Origin: Punica granatum
Taxonomy: Eukaryota > Streptophyta > Magnoliopsida > Myrtales > Lythraceae
Assembly (NCBI RefSeq): GCF_007655135.1
Contig: NC_045130.1
Span: forward strand, 2,170,001-2,234,000
Length of the DNA stretch: 64,000 bases
Direction of reading: 5' to 3'
The notes below the pieces were generated by a model that saw only the letters and a program-made list of their open reading frames with translations, made no database searches and had not been told where the DNA came from. The translations under genes and the position numbers were made by a program. Below are positions 1 through 13,020 of this stretch, piece after piece; the first letter of the stretch is position 1; each line of letters opens with the position of its first letter.

Positions 1-1775
1 ATCAGTGAAGACTTCATCAAACTCATAGGTATCTGTGTCCCAGTTATTCTTCCGAAGTTTCAACCGTTTTAACTGAAATACAATATAATCTTCAAATTAG
101 AGTACAAGAAAACATCAGAAAAATTATTCGACATTTAATTGCTCATGTAAAACTTGGATAGTTAATTGCGTGCAGGTACCTCAGGCTGTAACTCCACACA
201 ATCTCCAAAATCAGCATCTTCCACCAGTTCCTCAGCATTACGAGGTCGTAATCTCACAGCTACTCGAACTCTTCCAGGAACTGCAGTCAAACATACCAAT
301 TTCTAGTTTCTTAAAAATCTAAGTTGAAGTATCAAATAAGTCAAACCAATCGTGTGCAAGATCATTACATCATGGCCCTTAATTTGCAAAAGCTTTGCAC
401 AATCAACCTTTCCTTTGCAGCCCCGAATAGGAAGAAATGCTAAGGGAAATAAAAGGAAATTAATCCTATCTAATCTAAACTAATAAAAAGAATTCTCCAA
501 TTTGGAGTTGCCGCATTTTATCCTAAGAAGCAACTAATTTGGAGAAACATATTCATAAATAACCTGCTATCTACTGTCCCAATTGGAGGAAATTCTTAAA
601 TGAGAAAACAAACTAATCATATCCGGTATAAACTAACAGAAAAGAATTTTTCATGCAGAGCAGCCACTTTTTACGTAAGACACAACTTTAGCTTATACAT
701 CAAACTTAAAGTTTCAAAAAGCAAATCGCCCCATCTACCCCACGGCAATTAAACAACCCATATTCACAGAGAAAAGGAAAAAGAATTTCTAGATTAAACA
801 AAATTCCAAAAGGGAATTCCTCTTGTAAACTTAAAGATCGCAAATAAAAATCCGTAAGCCCTCATTCAGACGTACGAAGTCCATGTTTGATGACACAATT
901 TCTTTTGTTATAGATCAATGGAAATGGCGCATGGAGACCGGATATGACTCCAGTACATTCACAATTAATCCTAGCACAAAGATTTCCCGAGAAAGGCATT
1001 AAATTTAATTTCTCAATAATGAAGATGTAAAAGTGAGTGCAGTGGAAGCCATGGGTGGGTGATTGATGCAACTATAGAACTTGACTTGCAAAACAAGCCT
1101 TTCGATGTCGAGCTTAGGACGTAAGAAAGACTTAATAGTTAGCAAACACCCAGGAACTCGGAGCCTAAGCATTGAAAACTCCACGGCAAGCTTAAGCTTC
1201 TCACAAGCATTCCCGGTTTCTTTTTACCTAAATAAATTTCTTTTCAAGGGAAAAATGAGCCAAAAAAACCGATACGATGAGATTTGCAGGACGCTCGACG
1301 CAGTCATAGGGACACCAATTAAGGGGGGAAAGAACAGTTTTCAAGCTATGTTTGTACGGCAGAGAATAGAAGTTTTCAAGCCGCGAGACATAGAAAAACT
1401 GACTATATAGCTTCCGACCTCTACCAACATCTTCATCGCTTTCGCAAGTGTAGCGGGAGAAGCTGAAGGGAACAAATCAGAGCTCGGAGTGAGCTTCGAA
1501 GTAGAACCATGACCAAAATCAAGCAAACTCTAAAGTCAACAGCCCGCATAAGAAATCAGAGTCAGGTACTACTCGCCTCCACCGTCGTCCTTTGCAGCTC
1601 CGGCAGACCCGCCACCAAGCGAGGCAGGGCTGCTCTTCCTAATGCCGGAGGGCTTGGACTTGAGAGAGGATTTGGGGTTGTGATTCACGGAGAGGGGCCT
1701 GCCGCTGCTGTCGACTACCCTGGGCGAGCTCCGGGGAGCTCCATTCCTGTAATTGCTCCCGAAGGCAGTGGCCAT
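1..1775 (-). CDS. Armadillo-repeat kinesin (ARK-type), 5' part only
   Basis: This is the N-terminal part of a plant ungrouped kinesin with C-terminal armadillo repeats, a microtubule motor of the ARK family. Three exons are visible: 1583-1775, 180-280 and 1-72, and the last runs off the window. Joined, they read a Ser/Arg/Pro-rich head (MATAFGSNYRNG...) followed by VPGRVRVAVRLRPRN, which opens the motor domain, then VEDADFGDCVELQPE and KNNWDTDTYEFDEVFTD. The ATP-binding P-loop would lie just beyond the edge. Splice phases fit (193 nt = 64 codons + 1; 101 nt; then phase 0). An in-frame upstream start at 1919 would add 48 residues. I prefer 1775 because the sequence from there resembles known ARK starts. 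The exon 1 donor at 1582 was chosen because it restores the conserved VPGR junction. Subfamily (ARK1, 2 or 3) is not resolved. Confidence 0.85.
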
Positions 1776-2529
1776 GGGTGAACTCGAGGGCGGCCGGCTG
1801 TTACTGCATTGAGCAGAGGAGGGGAAGAAGGACGCGCGCGGGAGAAACCGTCCGTCTGGCTGCCGAGGAAGAAGAGAAAAATGGAGTTCGAATTTTCTCG
1901 GAAGAGTTTGAAGAGACAAAGTATAAGGGAAGGAATTAGACTAGCGTTGAAAATTGTAGGAGAAAAAGAAAAGGCCTTTTTACTCTTTTTACTTTTCCTT
2001 TAAAAATTTCTTTAAAAATCTAATAAAAGGATAAAATGCAGTGCGCTAGCAACTATCACATCTCACGCTCAATTTTCGTTTTTAGCGGCTTCCTCGTAAA
2101 TTTTTATTTGAATTTTTATTTTTTTATATTAGAATCATCGACACATTATAAATGAAATAATATATATTCAAAATGCACATATATAAACATGTGTATCTAT
2201 CTATATATATATATATATTACTGGGAAGTGTATTGGCATGGTAGAAAGATAGTTCGTATAGAAATATAGCTATAATGAGAAGTTCACTGATGAATATTGA
2301 ACTCAGAGATCGCAATTTTAGATTAGGAGGTACGATATGACACCGGTGGTAAAAATAAATTTTTATAGTAAAAAGTGAAAACATTTATGTTATTTATTTA
2401 TTATTTTTTTGAGAAAATTGGGCGGAGATTTGAAGTTTGGAGGTACGGAGTGGGGTCTAACCGTCCGTGAGGGAGGGAAGGTGAATTGGATGAACGGGGG
2501 GTCGTGTGACGGAATGGTGGGCCCCGCCT

Positions 2530-2870
2530 TTTAACTCTTTACAATAAAGTTAAATTTGATATAATTGATTTAGTTTGATTTGAGAAGATAAAGATAAAAG
2601 TGATTGAAAATAATAATAATTGTATTGTTGAATTGAGAAAAAATATTGAATAGCCGAGAAAATTTAATGATTGTGTTGTTGAATTGAGAAAAAAAAATGT
2701 TGAATAGTTGAGATAATTTAATATAAAAAATTTATTATTTATAATAATATATAAGAAAAAATATGAGAGGATTTGAAGAAAAAGATAGAAAAGTAATATT
2801 GAATTGGGAAAAATTAAAATTAAGTTAAGTTCGATTTAATAAACAAATAAAGTAATAATTTGTTACTTAT
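2530..2870 (+). repeat. AT-rich MITE-like repeat, copy 1
   Basis: Member of a three-copy dispersed family (others at 4735-5030 and 10950-11330). Its mark is an internal motif repeated within each copy, GTTGTTGAATTGAGAAAAAA followed by GAATAGTTGAGA. Here the motif occurs twice, near 2625 and 2675. No coding capacity. The size, AT content and copy number suggest a non-autonomous DNA transposon, but I could not define clean terminal repeats for this copy. Confidence 0.55.
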
Positions 2871-4734
2871 TTGCTTTGTTTGTTTATTTATACGCATTTC
2901 CCTTTTATGCTAGAAAAATTACAACTTCGATTCGATGAATTGTACAATTTGATTTAGACACGCTCCATTGCATTTGTTTTCAAAGTTTGAGAAATTAAGC
3001 CCACATTTAAGTTGAAATCTGATAATCATTTCATTATTTTAGGTTTATGTATCTCTCTTGTAACTGTAAGGAAAAATTTATTTAATCATTAAAGATCTAT
3101 ATTTTAAGTTGCATAAAGATGTTATTCTTGTAATAGTCACGTATAATTATGTAAAGGCAAAGAAAATTTACAAAGATGGATAACAATCATAAAGATTCTT
3201 TTCACTTGAAAAGATAGTTGATCCTTTTTCTCGTGTGAGAATTGATTTTGTACCTTCAATACGTGAAAGAAATGCTAGGCTTCAATAACGGATGATTGTT
3301 CATGGAAGACTAAACGTGACCAAGGTAGGGTCATGTGAAGAGTATGAAACAGTTTACTACGATGCCTACTAGCTATATATATGCATTGAAGATGATTCAC
3401 ATGTCCCTCATGGCTCATGCAACTTCAAATACGAAACGGCTTTGGTTTTTCGTTTTCTTTTTAACAGGTATTTAGCATTACAACCAGCTCAACGGCTATA
3501 ACGACTATTGACAATGCAGCATATGCTCGAACTACTTGGTATCCGAGTGCTTGCCATAGCTAAGTAAAAGTTCTCATGAAACTGTTCTCATCTGCAACTG
3601 CAAATCCTTTTGGATCTGCACATATTTTGCAGCAGCACCTGGAAATAAATGCAAGACAGGACACATGGATAAAGCTAGCTAGAGAAGGGAGGAGGGAGTT
3701 TTTTTGAGTGCATATGAATTAAAGTTACTCGTTAAAAAGAGCAAAAAAGGATTTAATATATTTAAAATTTGAAGAAGAGCCAAAAAGAGTGACATTTTAC
3801 CCTCCATCAACATTTGAAATTGTAAAGTCATGATACATATAAAATATCTATTTAATTTGCCCACCTTTGGGTACGTGTATCTTAAAGGGGCAATGGCATC
3901 AAAAAGGACACTTGAGAATTGCAATCATGCTCGCACATTAAGGGGAAAAGAAACAAATTCTAATCGTAATCAATAATATCTCTTTAGTGTGACCCAACAA
4001 ATCGATGAAAGTTGAGGACATGAAATTAAAGGGGAAATGAGATGTGAAAAAGGCTGTATAGTTTGATAGCCCAAATTAATATGTGCCCCCCGAATACTGT
4101 AGCGGTCAAGGCTCCAATTTATGGTACAACTCCCCTCTCCATCTATATACAATTATAGTCCCCTCCCCAGAGAAAAAGGTTCCGTGTAATGTGGCGTATA
4201 TATCTCGAACTTGCGTTGGGCCTTCTTCATGACTCTATGGGGCCTAGTACAACAAGGACAACCCTATATTTTATGTGTACTAGTAATAACAACGTATCAG
4301 CAGTTGTTTATGTAATTCCTTTCTATACATTCGGTAGCTGATGAGTCAAGCACGGGTACTGGAATTATATATACTTGGAAAGAGATATGCAATAATCACT
4401 TTTTTCTTAATCCAAAATTCAGTTAAGTTTCGAAAGTACCCGCCCATGACAATTTACACTAGATTGGAAAATGATGTATGTAGGAAGGACCCAGCTATGT
4501 AGACATCATTCCAAGTGGAACAAGGCATCGATCATCATATCATGTCATATTGCGTGAATGAATTGAAAGATCAATTGATCTTGCTTACTAGCCCAGTCAA
4601 TTGATTGCCAAATGTTATTGGTGGGTCAAACATATGTGCAGATTGGTCGATATTGCTCCATTTGTAATTGTACATTCATTTTGCGTCCATTGGACTCGTC
4701 AATTGAAGGAGGGAGAGAGAGAGAGAGAGAGGAG

Positions 4735-5030
4735 CAAATCAGAATGTAGAGTTGAGTTGAGTTTTAGTTTTAATTAATTTGTAATGATTATGTTTTTGAA
4801 TTACGAAAAAAATTGTGAAAAAATAATGAATAGTTGAGATAAAGTAATGATTGTGTTGTTGAATTGTGAAAAAAGTGATGAATAGTTGAAGGAATTTAGT
4901 ATTAAAAATTGAATTGAATGATTAAACAAATTTTAAAAAATAAAAAATTAATAATTATATTGTTAAATTAAAAATAAATGAAATTGGATTGAATTAAAAA
5001 AAAAAATTTAAATCCAAAACACACCCCCGG
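4735..5030 (+). repeat. AT-rich MITE-like repeat, copy 2
   Basis: Same family as 2530-2870, with the internal motif TGTTGTTGAATTGTGAAAAAA near 4853 and GATGAATAGTTGA after it. It begins after a GA microsatellite and ends in AAATCCAAAACACACCCCC, a terminus of the kind seen in plant MITEs. Non-coding. Confidence 0.55.
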
Positions 5031-7940
5031 TCAATGTTCCTCGTCATTTGTAAAGTTCCCACCTACTTGCAGTTGACAGCAATGCGTGTGTGTTTGTGAT
5101 GAGATTGAAAGGCAAAGGGAATTGATGACATTAACACATGAACTTGCGGTGCTTTGCTTTTCTCTGATCAGTGGTTGGCAAGTCAATAGTCATATTGAAT
5201 GGATTCACTCAACTATCTCTCTTGAATTAAATCTTAACTACACATTTATATAGTCGATATAGACATGTATGACAAGCATTTAATTTCATCCAATTCTTTA
5301 GATTCCGACCCGAACATCTCAACCCGATATCGAGATCCTATTTGGTCCAAACAGGCCATCTACTTCAGATCTAGCGCTAGCTAATGCACTAATTAATGCA
5401 TTACCTTTCACGGCCTCTCAATCAACATGACTCAAATTTAGTACAATGGAGAAAAGTAGTAAATCTTTCTTTTGATTGCATGAGCTAACCTATATTTGAT
5501 ATTAATGAAACAAGAGCGTTGCATTATTAAAGAGTGAGAACGAGGTGCATATAGTTTATATCTGGTTGTTTCCATGTGTGCATGGAAGAAGTTCTAACAA
5601 TTTGTCGACTAGGATATATGTAACGCGAGAGGACAAGCACGTGATATGAAAGAATTATCTACCATGTTATTGGTTCATGCATATATGCAGCAAATACCTA
5701 TCACTTAGCAAATTCGATCGGTATCAAAAAATAATCGGGACGACGTTATCGCAGTTTCATATCCTAATTGATTTAAGCATATTGATCACGCTCAACTCTC
5801 ATGAAACTCTTTACCTTTTACTGCTAGCTGGCTGATGACGTCCGTGGCTAGGGAAAGGGTTTTGGAATGAAAAGGAGCCATGCCTTTATATCGAAGGATC
5901 CACCACCTCGCAGGCCTTAAGGATCCTCTTTTTTGCTTTTGCCCTTCGACTCTGACCCATCGAACAAAAGCTTGCAATTCTCGACTTTGAGAGAATAGGT
6001 GGACCTTAATAGATACACACAACAAAGATTCTTCTTTGCACCTTCCACATAATGATCATATGCAATGGGATTCAATAATTAATGCATGCTAGCTTGAGAA
6101 GCACTTCATGAACTAGAAAGAGTTCGAGAAGCATGCGAGGCGATGTATTAAATCGACGTGCATTTTATTTCGGTTTGGTTCTAAACGTGCATGGACTACG
6201 CTGGGCCCAAAGGGAAATGAAAACGTGCGTGTAATTCTAGTGATACATCGTGTCTAATTTGCTAAAGTTCAGGTTTTTTTTAGTACTATCTGATTCATCA
6301 TTAACATTATTATGGATATGTCAACAATATAGGATATTAATCAACTGACTTATACATATAGATATCAGTACTTTTCCAGATCTGTCAATTTAGGACTTTT
6401 GTTTACTTTGAGGTCCCAAACTTCGGCTGGCACATGCAAAGGTTCAGTGCCCCCAGCATTTTCCATGCCCTTCAGCCTTGGAGCCCCATAAGAAGAAAGC
6501 TAGGCAGGTACCAATCACACTAGATGTGACAACACTTCGCTCCGATTTTCATCGTACGTATTACCATCATATTGCAATATGTGACAACTATAATCATTTG
6601 TGATAATCCGATCGTGAGCGTGTTAGTTTTTATTTTAAACCGGTGAGTCATTTTTGTGAAAATACAGAACATGCAGTTGCTAAGAGGTGTAAAGGTGCGG
6701 AGACTTTGAATATGAGCTCAAATAAAACGTGAGATATTTTGGGACGAAGGTCATTCCCGATGATTCTGAACAGAGGTTGTATTCGATGAAGGAAAGGAAT
6801 TCGAGTACTTAACTGAATACAGTTAGTGGAATGAAGGGACCACACTAGAATTTACTACAAATGGAGGACTAGGGAATCAACTTCTGAAATTCAATTTGCA
6901 AGGATGAAGTAGGGACAGAATGGGCCCAGTGGGCTGGTAGCTTTTGGACTTTGAACCTGGGCCCACGAAGGCTACTTTTGGGCTGACTTTCACAAACCGA
7001 ATTATGTCTGGAACCCCACGGACTTTCAATTGAATTTAGGGCTATATATACATATATGTATATATACATCCATTTGAATTTGGATCCATTAGAAGAGCTG
7101 GGAAATGAAATTGTAACCTAATAATGCACATACGCACGTTAAAGCCTGGAGTTTCATTTCTCTCCAATGGTTGAATCTCCTTAACAATATCAGTAAAGCT
7201 TGTATATTTTTTATATTATTACTTACATATTTCTCTTAGTACTTGAAAATTTTTAAAGATGGAGCTGGCCTTTGGACTCTATGGTAAGTTCAATTGCAAA
7301 AAATTTTCGTTGCAGTTGTGCCGTGAAATTGCCCAAGTAAAGAACTTATATGTCTGTAAGTTGTAAGCCTTTGGTTAATACCAGAAGAACTTCAAATTAA
7401 TGACTAAGGATTCTACGGTGAAGTAAACAATATGTGAGCCAACTGCTTATAATTTAATTCATATAGCATTTGTGCCAAAAAAAACAAAAAAAGGAATTGA
7501 AAATATCGAAGTGAAGAACTTCCCGAAAGATGTCTTTCTGCTCTTACCCTCAAGCGTCCTACTGTTGTCCTCTCTTATAATTTTGGCTTCTCCCTTATTT
7601 TTTGTATTTGCAGGCGAAGTCTGTATACACATAGTTTTAGTATATACATATAGAAGGGGATGAAACTGTTATCGAATTGTGAAGAACTTATTAGTAATTC
7701 TCTCTCAGCCTTTATCTTTGCTCCGCTTTGATAGAGCTCCAAATGTGTAAGTGGATATGGGTCCGGACCCGTATAAGCCAAATGGAAATTCAATAGTCAT
7801 ATTAGGTGTCTCTTAATGATTTTCTTTCCGGCCAATGCTATGCTATAAAATTATTAGAGAATTAAAGAACTTACTTGATTGCTCAAACCTGAGTCGCGTG
7901 TTCTCTTTATCTCTTCAGCTTTTGGATTTTGTATTTGCTG

Positions 7941-8098
7941 GTGACAATAATATCAACATCTCCCCCGGTTCCTTTTGCTTTCGGAGGGATGGGAACAGGC
8001 AGCTAAGTGAAGAGGAGGAGTGACAATAATATCAACATCTCCCCCGGTTCCTTTTGCTTTCAGAGGGATGGGAACAGGCAGCTAAGTGAAGAGGAGGA
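7941..8098. repeat. 79-bp perfect-phase tandem duplication
   Basis: Two head-to-tail copies, 7941-8019 and 8020-8098, nearly identical (one visible difference, CGGAGG versus CAGAGG). Each runs from GTGACAATAATATCAACATC to AGTGAAGAGGAGGA. The near-identity implies a recent duplication. It sits just upstream of the Copia gag relic. Confidence 0.85.
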
Positions 8099-8146
8099 GT
8101 GGTAAAAAAATGAGAACTTTCTTTAATTTAGTATCTCCTGGAGGAG

Positions 8147-8795
8147 CAAGACATGCCGGAGAACATTACTGTTCAAATGAAAGAGCCGGAACAAGGGACC
8201 ACTGAGCAGCATATCATTCGCGACCAGGAAGCTTAAAGGACTTGGAAACGGAAAGATCGTATGACTCGCATTCTATTGGTGGGTAGCATGAGAAATGATA
8301 TTATGCTGCGTTTTGAGGAAGTATCGCTCGGCAATGACAGTTTGGGATGCTGTTAAAGTCCAATATGGTGGAGCCTCCACTACGAGATTGCACCAACTCA
8401 CTTTAAAGTTTGACGCCTATAAGAAGCGCCATGATCACACAATGGAGCAGCATCTAATGGTTATGTCGAACATGATAGATGAGCAACAAGTGTTGGCAGT
8501 TATTCGCTCTTTACCCAATTCGTGGGTGCATATGCGAGTAAACCTCGCGCACAATGATAATATTCATAAGAATGGAGTCTAGTGACCAAAAGGCAGCCGG
8601 CATCGAGCGCGAGCGAAAGAATGGAGAACCCGAGCATTATAATAAGAATGTCGAGCAGGCTTCAAAGAAGGCTAACCCAAAGCGCAAAACTGGAAAGTGC
8701 ATAGGAAACAAAGACAAGGCAAACATGAGATGTTTCAATTGTGGACAGTCGGGTCACTTCGTGAGAGAATGCTTTCAGAACAAAATTATGTAAGG
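8147..8795 (+). pseudogene. Ty1/Copia gag remnant with zinc knuckle
   Basis: This is a decayed gag of a Copia-type LTR retrotransposon. The translation shows a UBN2-like gag core in pieces: WDAVKVQYGGASTTRLHQLT, FDAYKKRHDHTMEQHL, and after an internal deletion EQQVLAVIRSLPNSW. A frameshift follows, then the CCHC zinc knuckle CFNCGQSGHFVREC (8734-8775). The part before 8295 is readable only in another frame. No protease, integrase or reverse transcriptase follows and no LTRs were recognised, so this is an isolated fragment. The strand follows the gag reading direction. Confidence 0.85.
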
Positions 8796-9115
8796 AGCTA
8801 TCTAATTCCTCAAATACTTTTTGTCAGTACTTTTGCCACCGCTGCACCAATGTCCCCCTCCCTCGTGGGAGATTTTAAACAGCGGTGGTTCCGATCCTAG
8901 CCATCGTGGTCGTTGGAGGCCCTCACTGCCTCCTCCCTCTTGTGCGATCGCATCTTCGATTTGACCTCCTTAAAATTTATAAAAAAAAAAACTATTAAAA
9001 TTAATAAAATTTTGAAGAGTTGGGCCAAAATAGAATTAGGTAAAATATAGGGTTACCCCATAATATATTATCAAAGAACTTCAATTCTTGCATATTTGTT
9101 TTACCGAACAATTTG

Positions 9116-9656
9116 TACCGGGCAAATTCTACAATGGAACGTCAAATTATGTTTCATGGTGGAACAATAATTTTTTGTAATCCATTTAGTATTAAAGACA
9201 ACATTTTGATCCATAAATCTTTCAACGGCGTCACAAATTAATCGGGTCATATGTAGAGTACAATAACATTGGAGGCTCGCTTACGTGTCGATGGCGTGTC
9301 GTTAACGTATATATAAATTAAAACCCATTTATATGTCGATGACTTATCGCTAACGTATCCAGCCTATATTAGATCGGTTTTCTTTAAAAATCGATTTTTA
9401 CGGTCCGGTTCAATGACGTGGCGATGATGGATGACGTGGCGGAATGCGATTGGTACATGTGACGAGAATATTCAAGAATAATGATATAGTATTGTAGGTG
9501 AAAATTATGAAATGAAAATATAAAAGACTAGAAATACTCGAGTAAAACATGTAAATAATGGACGGATGAGATAAAAAGTTATTAGGATCTAATGCCTGAA
9601 ATTAATGTTTCATTATAGAACATAAGTTAGAGTTCCATTGTAAAATCTACTTTGTA
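9116..9656. mobile_element. MITE-like element with imperfect inverted termini
   Basis: The left end (TACCGGGCAAATTCTACAAT, then GGAAC) matches the reverse complement of the right end (TACAAAGTAGATTTTACAAT, then GGAAC). The similarity runs on for about 50 bp through ...TTATGTTTCATGGTGGAAC. The interior is non-coding and has degenerate tandem motifs (GTCGATG...TCG(C/T)TAACGTAT near 9290-9360). No convincing target duplication was found, so the superfamily is open. Confidence 0.55.
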
Positions 9657-10949
9657 AACTTGAATCCTAGTAAGTATTTGAAATTTCAACACTCAACTTT
9701 AAATGCTGAAATTTTATGTTCAAATAAACACAACGTAAGTGTTGGTCCAACCATTTTGAGGAGTTATGAGAGTATTTTTAAGATGTCAGATGATTTTCAT
9801 TTTATTACTCTTTTTTTGTTCGTTCATGTATGTACGTCGCCATGGTGCAATTATTAGGGCGAATATAATATACTGCAACCGCGTGAGTATTTGTATGGGA
9901 TTTCTGAGAGTTTCTTCAAATTCCAATCATGCACAAGTTGAAACCAAAAGTAGAGCCATCATAATTTTTGCCATCATGCATTGCATTGCATTGCCAATAA
10001 TGGCTAAACAGCCCAGTGGCGGTACATTGAAAAATTCCCCTTCCGGGTTACAATCCACAGGAAAATCGACGATATATCTATCAAAAAGTGGAAAGATCTT
10101 GAATTCGATACTCGATGGTTGGACAAGTTTAACATTGCAAGTAGCTTTAGAGTGAGGGTCTCTGAGATATCTAAATACGAGATGACTGTTAATTAATTAA
10201 ATTAAACCCCAGCAGAGCTACAAATTACTTCCATGCACCGACACAATGATCAAACGGGGATGGAATCGGTCATTTGAGTGACAAGAAGCAAAAGCAGAGG
10301 CGGCCCTCTATAGACCAATGTTGTCAAATTCGAGAATTCATGGAGATTCGATGGAGCTCCCACATATTCGATTTGCATATTCGGTTTATAAATTCGTGAA
10401 TTTACAAAACATTCGAGTTTAGGTATGAAAATTCTATAAATGCCATAATTATAACAATTTCTTTTTCGAGATTACGAGAGAGATTAATGGGTGTAATATA
10501 ATGAAATAAAAATCATAATAAATAATAAATGAAAATGAGTAATTTTATTATGAAAATTAAACTTCAAACATTTTCATTATCATAACAGGGCGAGCGCAAT
10601 TTCTCATAATGAATATAACTTAAGCACTTGATTATATAATTAACTAAACTTCAACTCCATATAAATCCAAAAAAAAAAAGTCCAATTTAATAATCATGGA
10701 TGTGATTTTTGACGAAAGAAAAGAAATAACAATTACAATGTTTCAATCGAAGGATTTCTAGGGCCTAATATCTCATTGGGTTGGGATGCGTCCAGTTCCT
10801 CAAAATTTTTTCCCCTTTAAACAAGCCTTTAAGGTAGATCCAATCTGACTCGTGAATCTACCGGATTCGATGAATCAATTCAAAAAATCCGACCAATTTA
10901 CCACCAAATTCCGAACTCACTATGAATCTATTTGATTCCACCCCATAAA

Positions 10950-11330
10950 TTCTTAAGCTTAAATTCTTAAAAGTAATAATTATATTTTTAACTTTACTTA
11001 TCTTTAATTTAACAATATAATTATTATTTTTTCCTCCCATTTTTTATCAATTTTTTTAATCTTAATTACCATTCAATTCAATTTTTAATACAATCAACTT
11101 TTTCCACAATTTAACACAATCAACTATTCATTAACTTTTTTCACAATTTAACACGATCATTATTTTCTCTCAACTATTCATTATATTTTCTCATAATTCA
11201 ACAACACAATCATTATTTTTTTTTTATTTTTTCCCTCCATCTTATTATTACAATACCAATTAAATATATATAAATATAGTTAGAATGGAATAAAGTTTAA
11301 CTCCATTCTATTTCCAAACAATCCCACTAT
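10950..11330 (-). repeat. AT-rich MITE-like repeat, copy 3 (inverted)
   Basis: Reverse-complement copy of the family at 2530 and 4735. Read on the minus strand it carries TGTTGTTGAATTATGAGAAAA, GAATAGTTGAGAGAAAATAA and repeats of the same unit. The minus-strand 5' end reads GGGATTGTTTGGAAATAGAA. Non-coding. Confidence 0.55.
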
Positions 11331-12926
11331 GATATAGACTAGCAGGACTAGGTATCTGAGGCCTGCTTTAGTACACATACCACCATTCTCGAGAATCAGT
11401 CAGATGCACCAATGAGTTATAATGTCATAAAACAGTCAATGCAGGTGTGGAACCCAAGTAGAGAGGCAAGTAAATTTATTTTACATATATATATATATAT
11501 ATATCTGATATGTGCAATGAATATCAATGGTGGGGGTGGGGGGAGAGTGGGGTGTGTGTGTGTGTTTGTGGGATTAATTGCGGACACCATAATAGTTTGT
11601 GCATGAGGGACTATACGTCAAATGGCGTATAATTTGTTAGGGGTAAGGGGCTAAGCTGCACTCACAAAGGGATAGGAATGAACAATATCAATGAGGAAAT
11701 AGTTGACTAATTCATCTCTCTCTACTCGTACACGAGTATGGGTGAGCATCGAGTGGTTTGGGTACTCCCCTTTGAATTGGGTCTCCTCTCCTCTCCTTTG
11801 TCCAATCCGGAATGATTGCGGTCGAATAAATCTGCGCGTATTCCTCCCAGTATTTATTAGGAAACTCGATGTTGATCGCCCGCCGGATTCAGCTGTAAAG
11901 ATAAACAGACACGTCACCCGATTTCTCTCTCCGCGATAAAGGAATGCAGGCACGGAGCATTTCCTTTTCTCCGCCTGATTGGATGGAAAAGAGCCTTTGT
12001 CGAATTAGTTACCTTTGATTGAGGAACCTTTCAAAGTGAGAAAGAAGGATTAGATCAAAGTTAAATCAATATGAACGGAAGAATATAGGTCGTTATGCAT
12101 GTGACAAGAACCAAAATAGTGCAAATGAACATGTATCTGTTGTGCACATATCCCGGGTGTAAATGAACATGTATCCGATATGTACATATCCCGGGATTAT
12201 GAATGTAATTTTATGGCATATTTTAGATGTGTGGCTTATGACATCCAATAAACCCACCCAAAAGTTAACCAATAGCTGAAATGGTTGTGGTTCTCGCTTT
12301 CAGACAAAGACTTCATGAATCAATTAACACGAACACAGTAGACATGCACTAGAATGAACATTCCACACTCGGGGGGGCCCTCACGGAACCCGAGAGATAC
12401 CGTAGAGGTAGACCATGGTTACCAACGGGCATGATTGTATGCCATCAAATGCAGGGATGAAATAAAGAGGCTATTGTGCTTGCAGCCCTCAATGTAACAT
12501 TTGACTCTTAAATGGACATTCATTTTGGTTTCAACACTTGCATGATGAGAGATGAAATTTCTATGTGCACAGAAGCAAAGCAATGGGAAATTTTATCAAG
12601 AGAGAGCAGGACTGACCTCACTGGGACCAGAAAGTCGAGAGCTGTTGTCGAGCCACTTGACGGGAACTCGTCAGCCATCAGTGATGTAATTCCCAATACA
12701 GATAGCGATAGTCCGGTACAGGTCCGGGATTTGAATGAATTACATTTACAGCCTCCCTGTACTCACCAAAAGGACACAAACAAAAGAAAATTTTACAGAG
12801 CTACAGATCTTCTGCAATTTCTGTTTTTTTCAAAATAGGAGAATATATCAGTCCACCTACCATCATTATACCACAAGAAAAAGATAATCCACAACCAAAA
12901 CCTCGATACCCCCAAGAATTCACATT

Positions 12927-12933
12927 TATATAA
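12927..12933 (+). promoter_or_regulatory. Probable TATA box of the ZPR gene
   Basis: TATATAA lies 88-94 bases upstream of the ZPR start codon at 13021, a normal spacing for a plant TATA box with a short leader of roughly 55-65 nt. Assigned by position and consensus only. Confidence 0.5.
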
Positions 12934-13020
12934 GAGCATAAACACCATAGTTTCATAGCTGCATTCCGAGAAGCTTCTCCTTCCAGTTTACGTAAACAAA
13001 TTCTTCAAGTCATAGAAGCT

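Larger units (their letters stand above)
1776..7940. other. Gene-poor intergenic region
   Basis: About 6 kb upstream of the kinesin. I see no open reading frame with a recognisable family, splice-linked exons or codon bias. Contents are AT-rich sequence, two copies of an AT-rich MITE-like repeat (listed separately), a short (TA)n run near 2206-2218, a (GA)n run near 4708-4730 and a second AT-rich palindromic stretch near 7045-7068. The short frames here are unsupported. Confidence 0.6.
8796..12926. other. Intergenic region upstream of the ZPR gene
   Basis: Apart from the MITE at 9116-9656 and the AT-rich repeat at 10950-11330, this stretch holds a (TA)n run near 11487-11504 and a (GT)n run near 11551-11567. 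A short two-copy tandem repeat lies near 12122-12195, built on AAATGAACATGTATC...CATATCCCGGG. Frames at 9766-10155 and 12512-12838 have no recognisable family or supporting exons. Confidence 0.55.

Noticed and set aside
12512..12838. 108-codon plus-strand frame upstream of ZPR
   Set aside because: No recognisable domain, low-complexity composition, and no splice partner.
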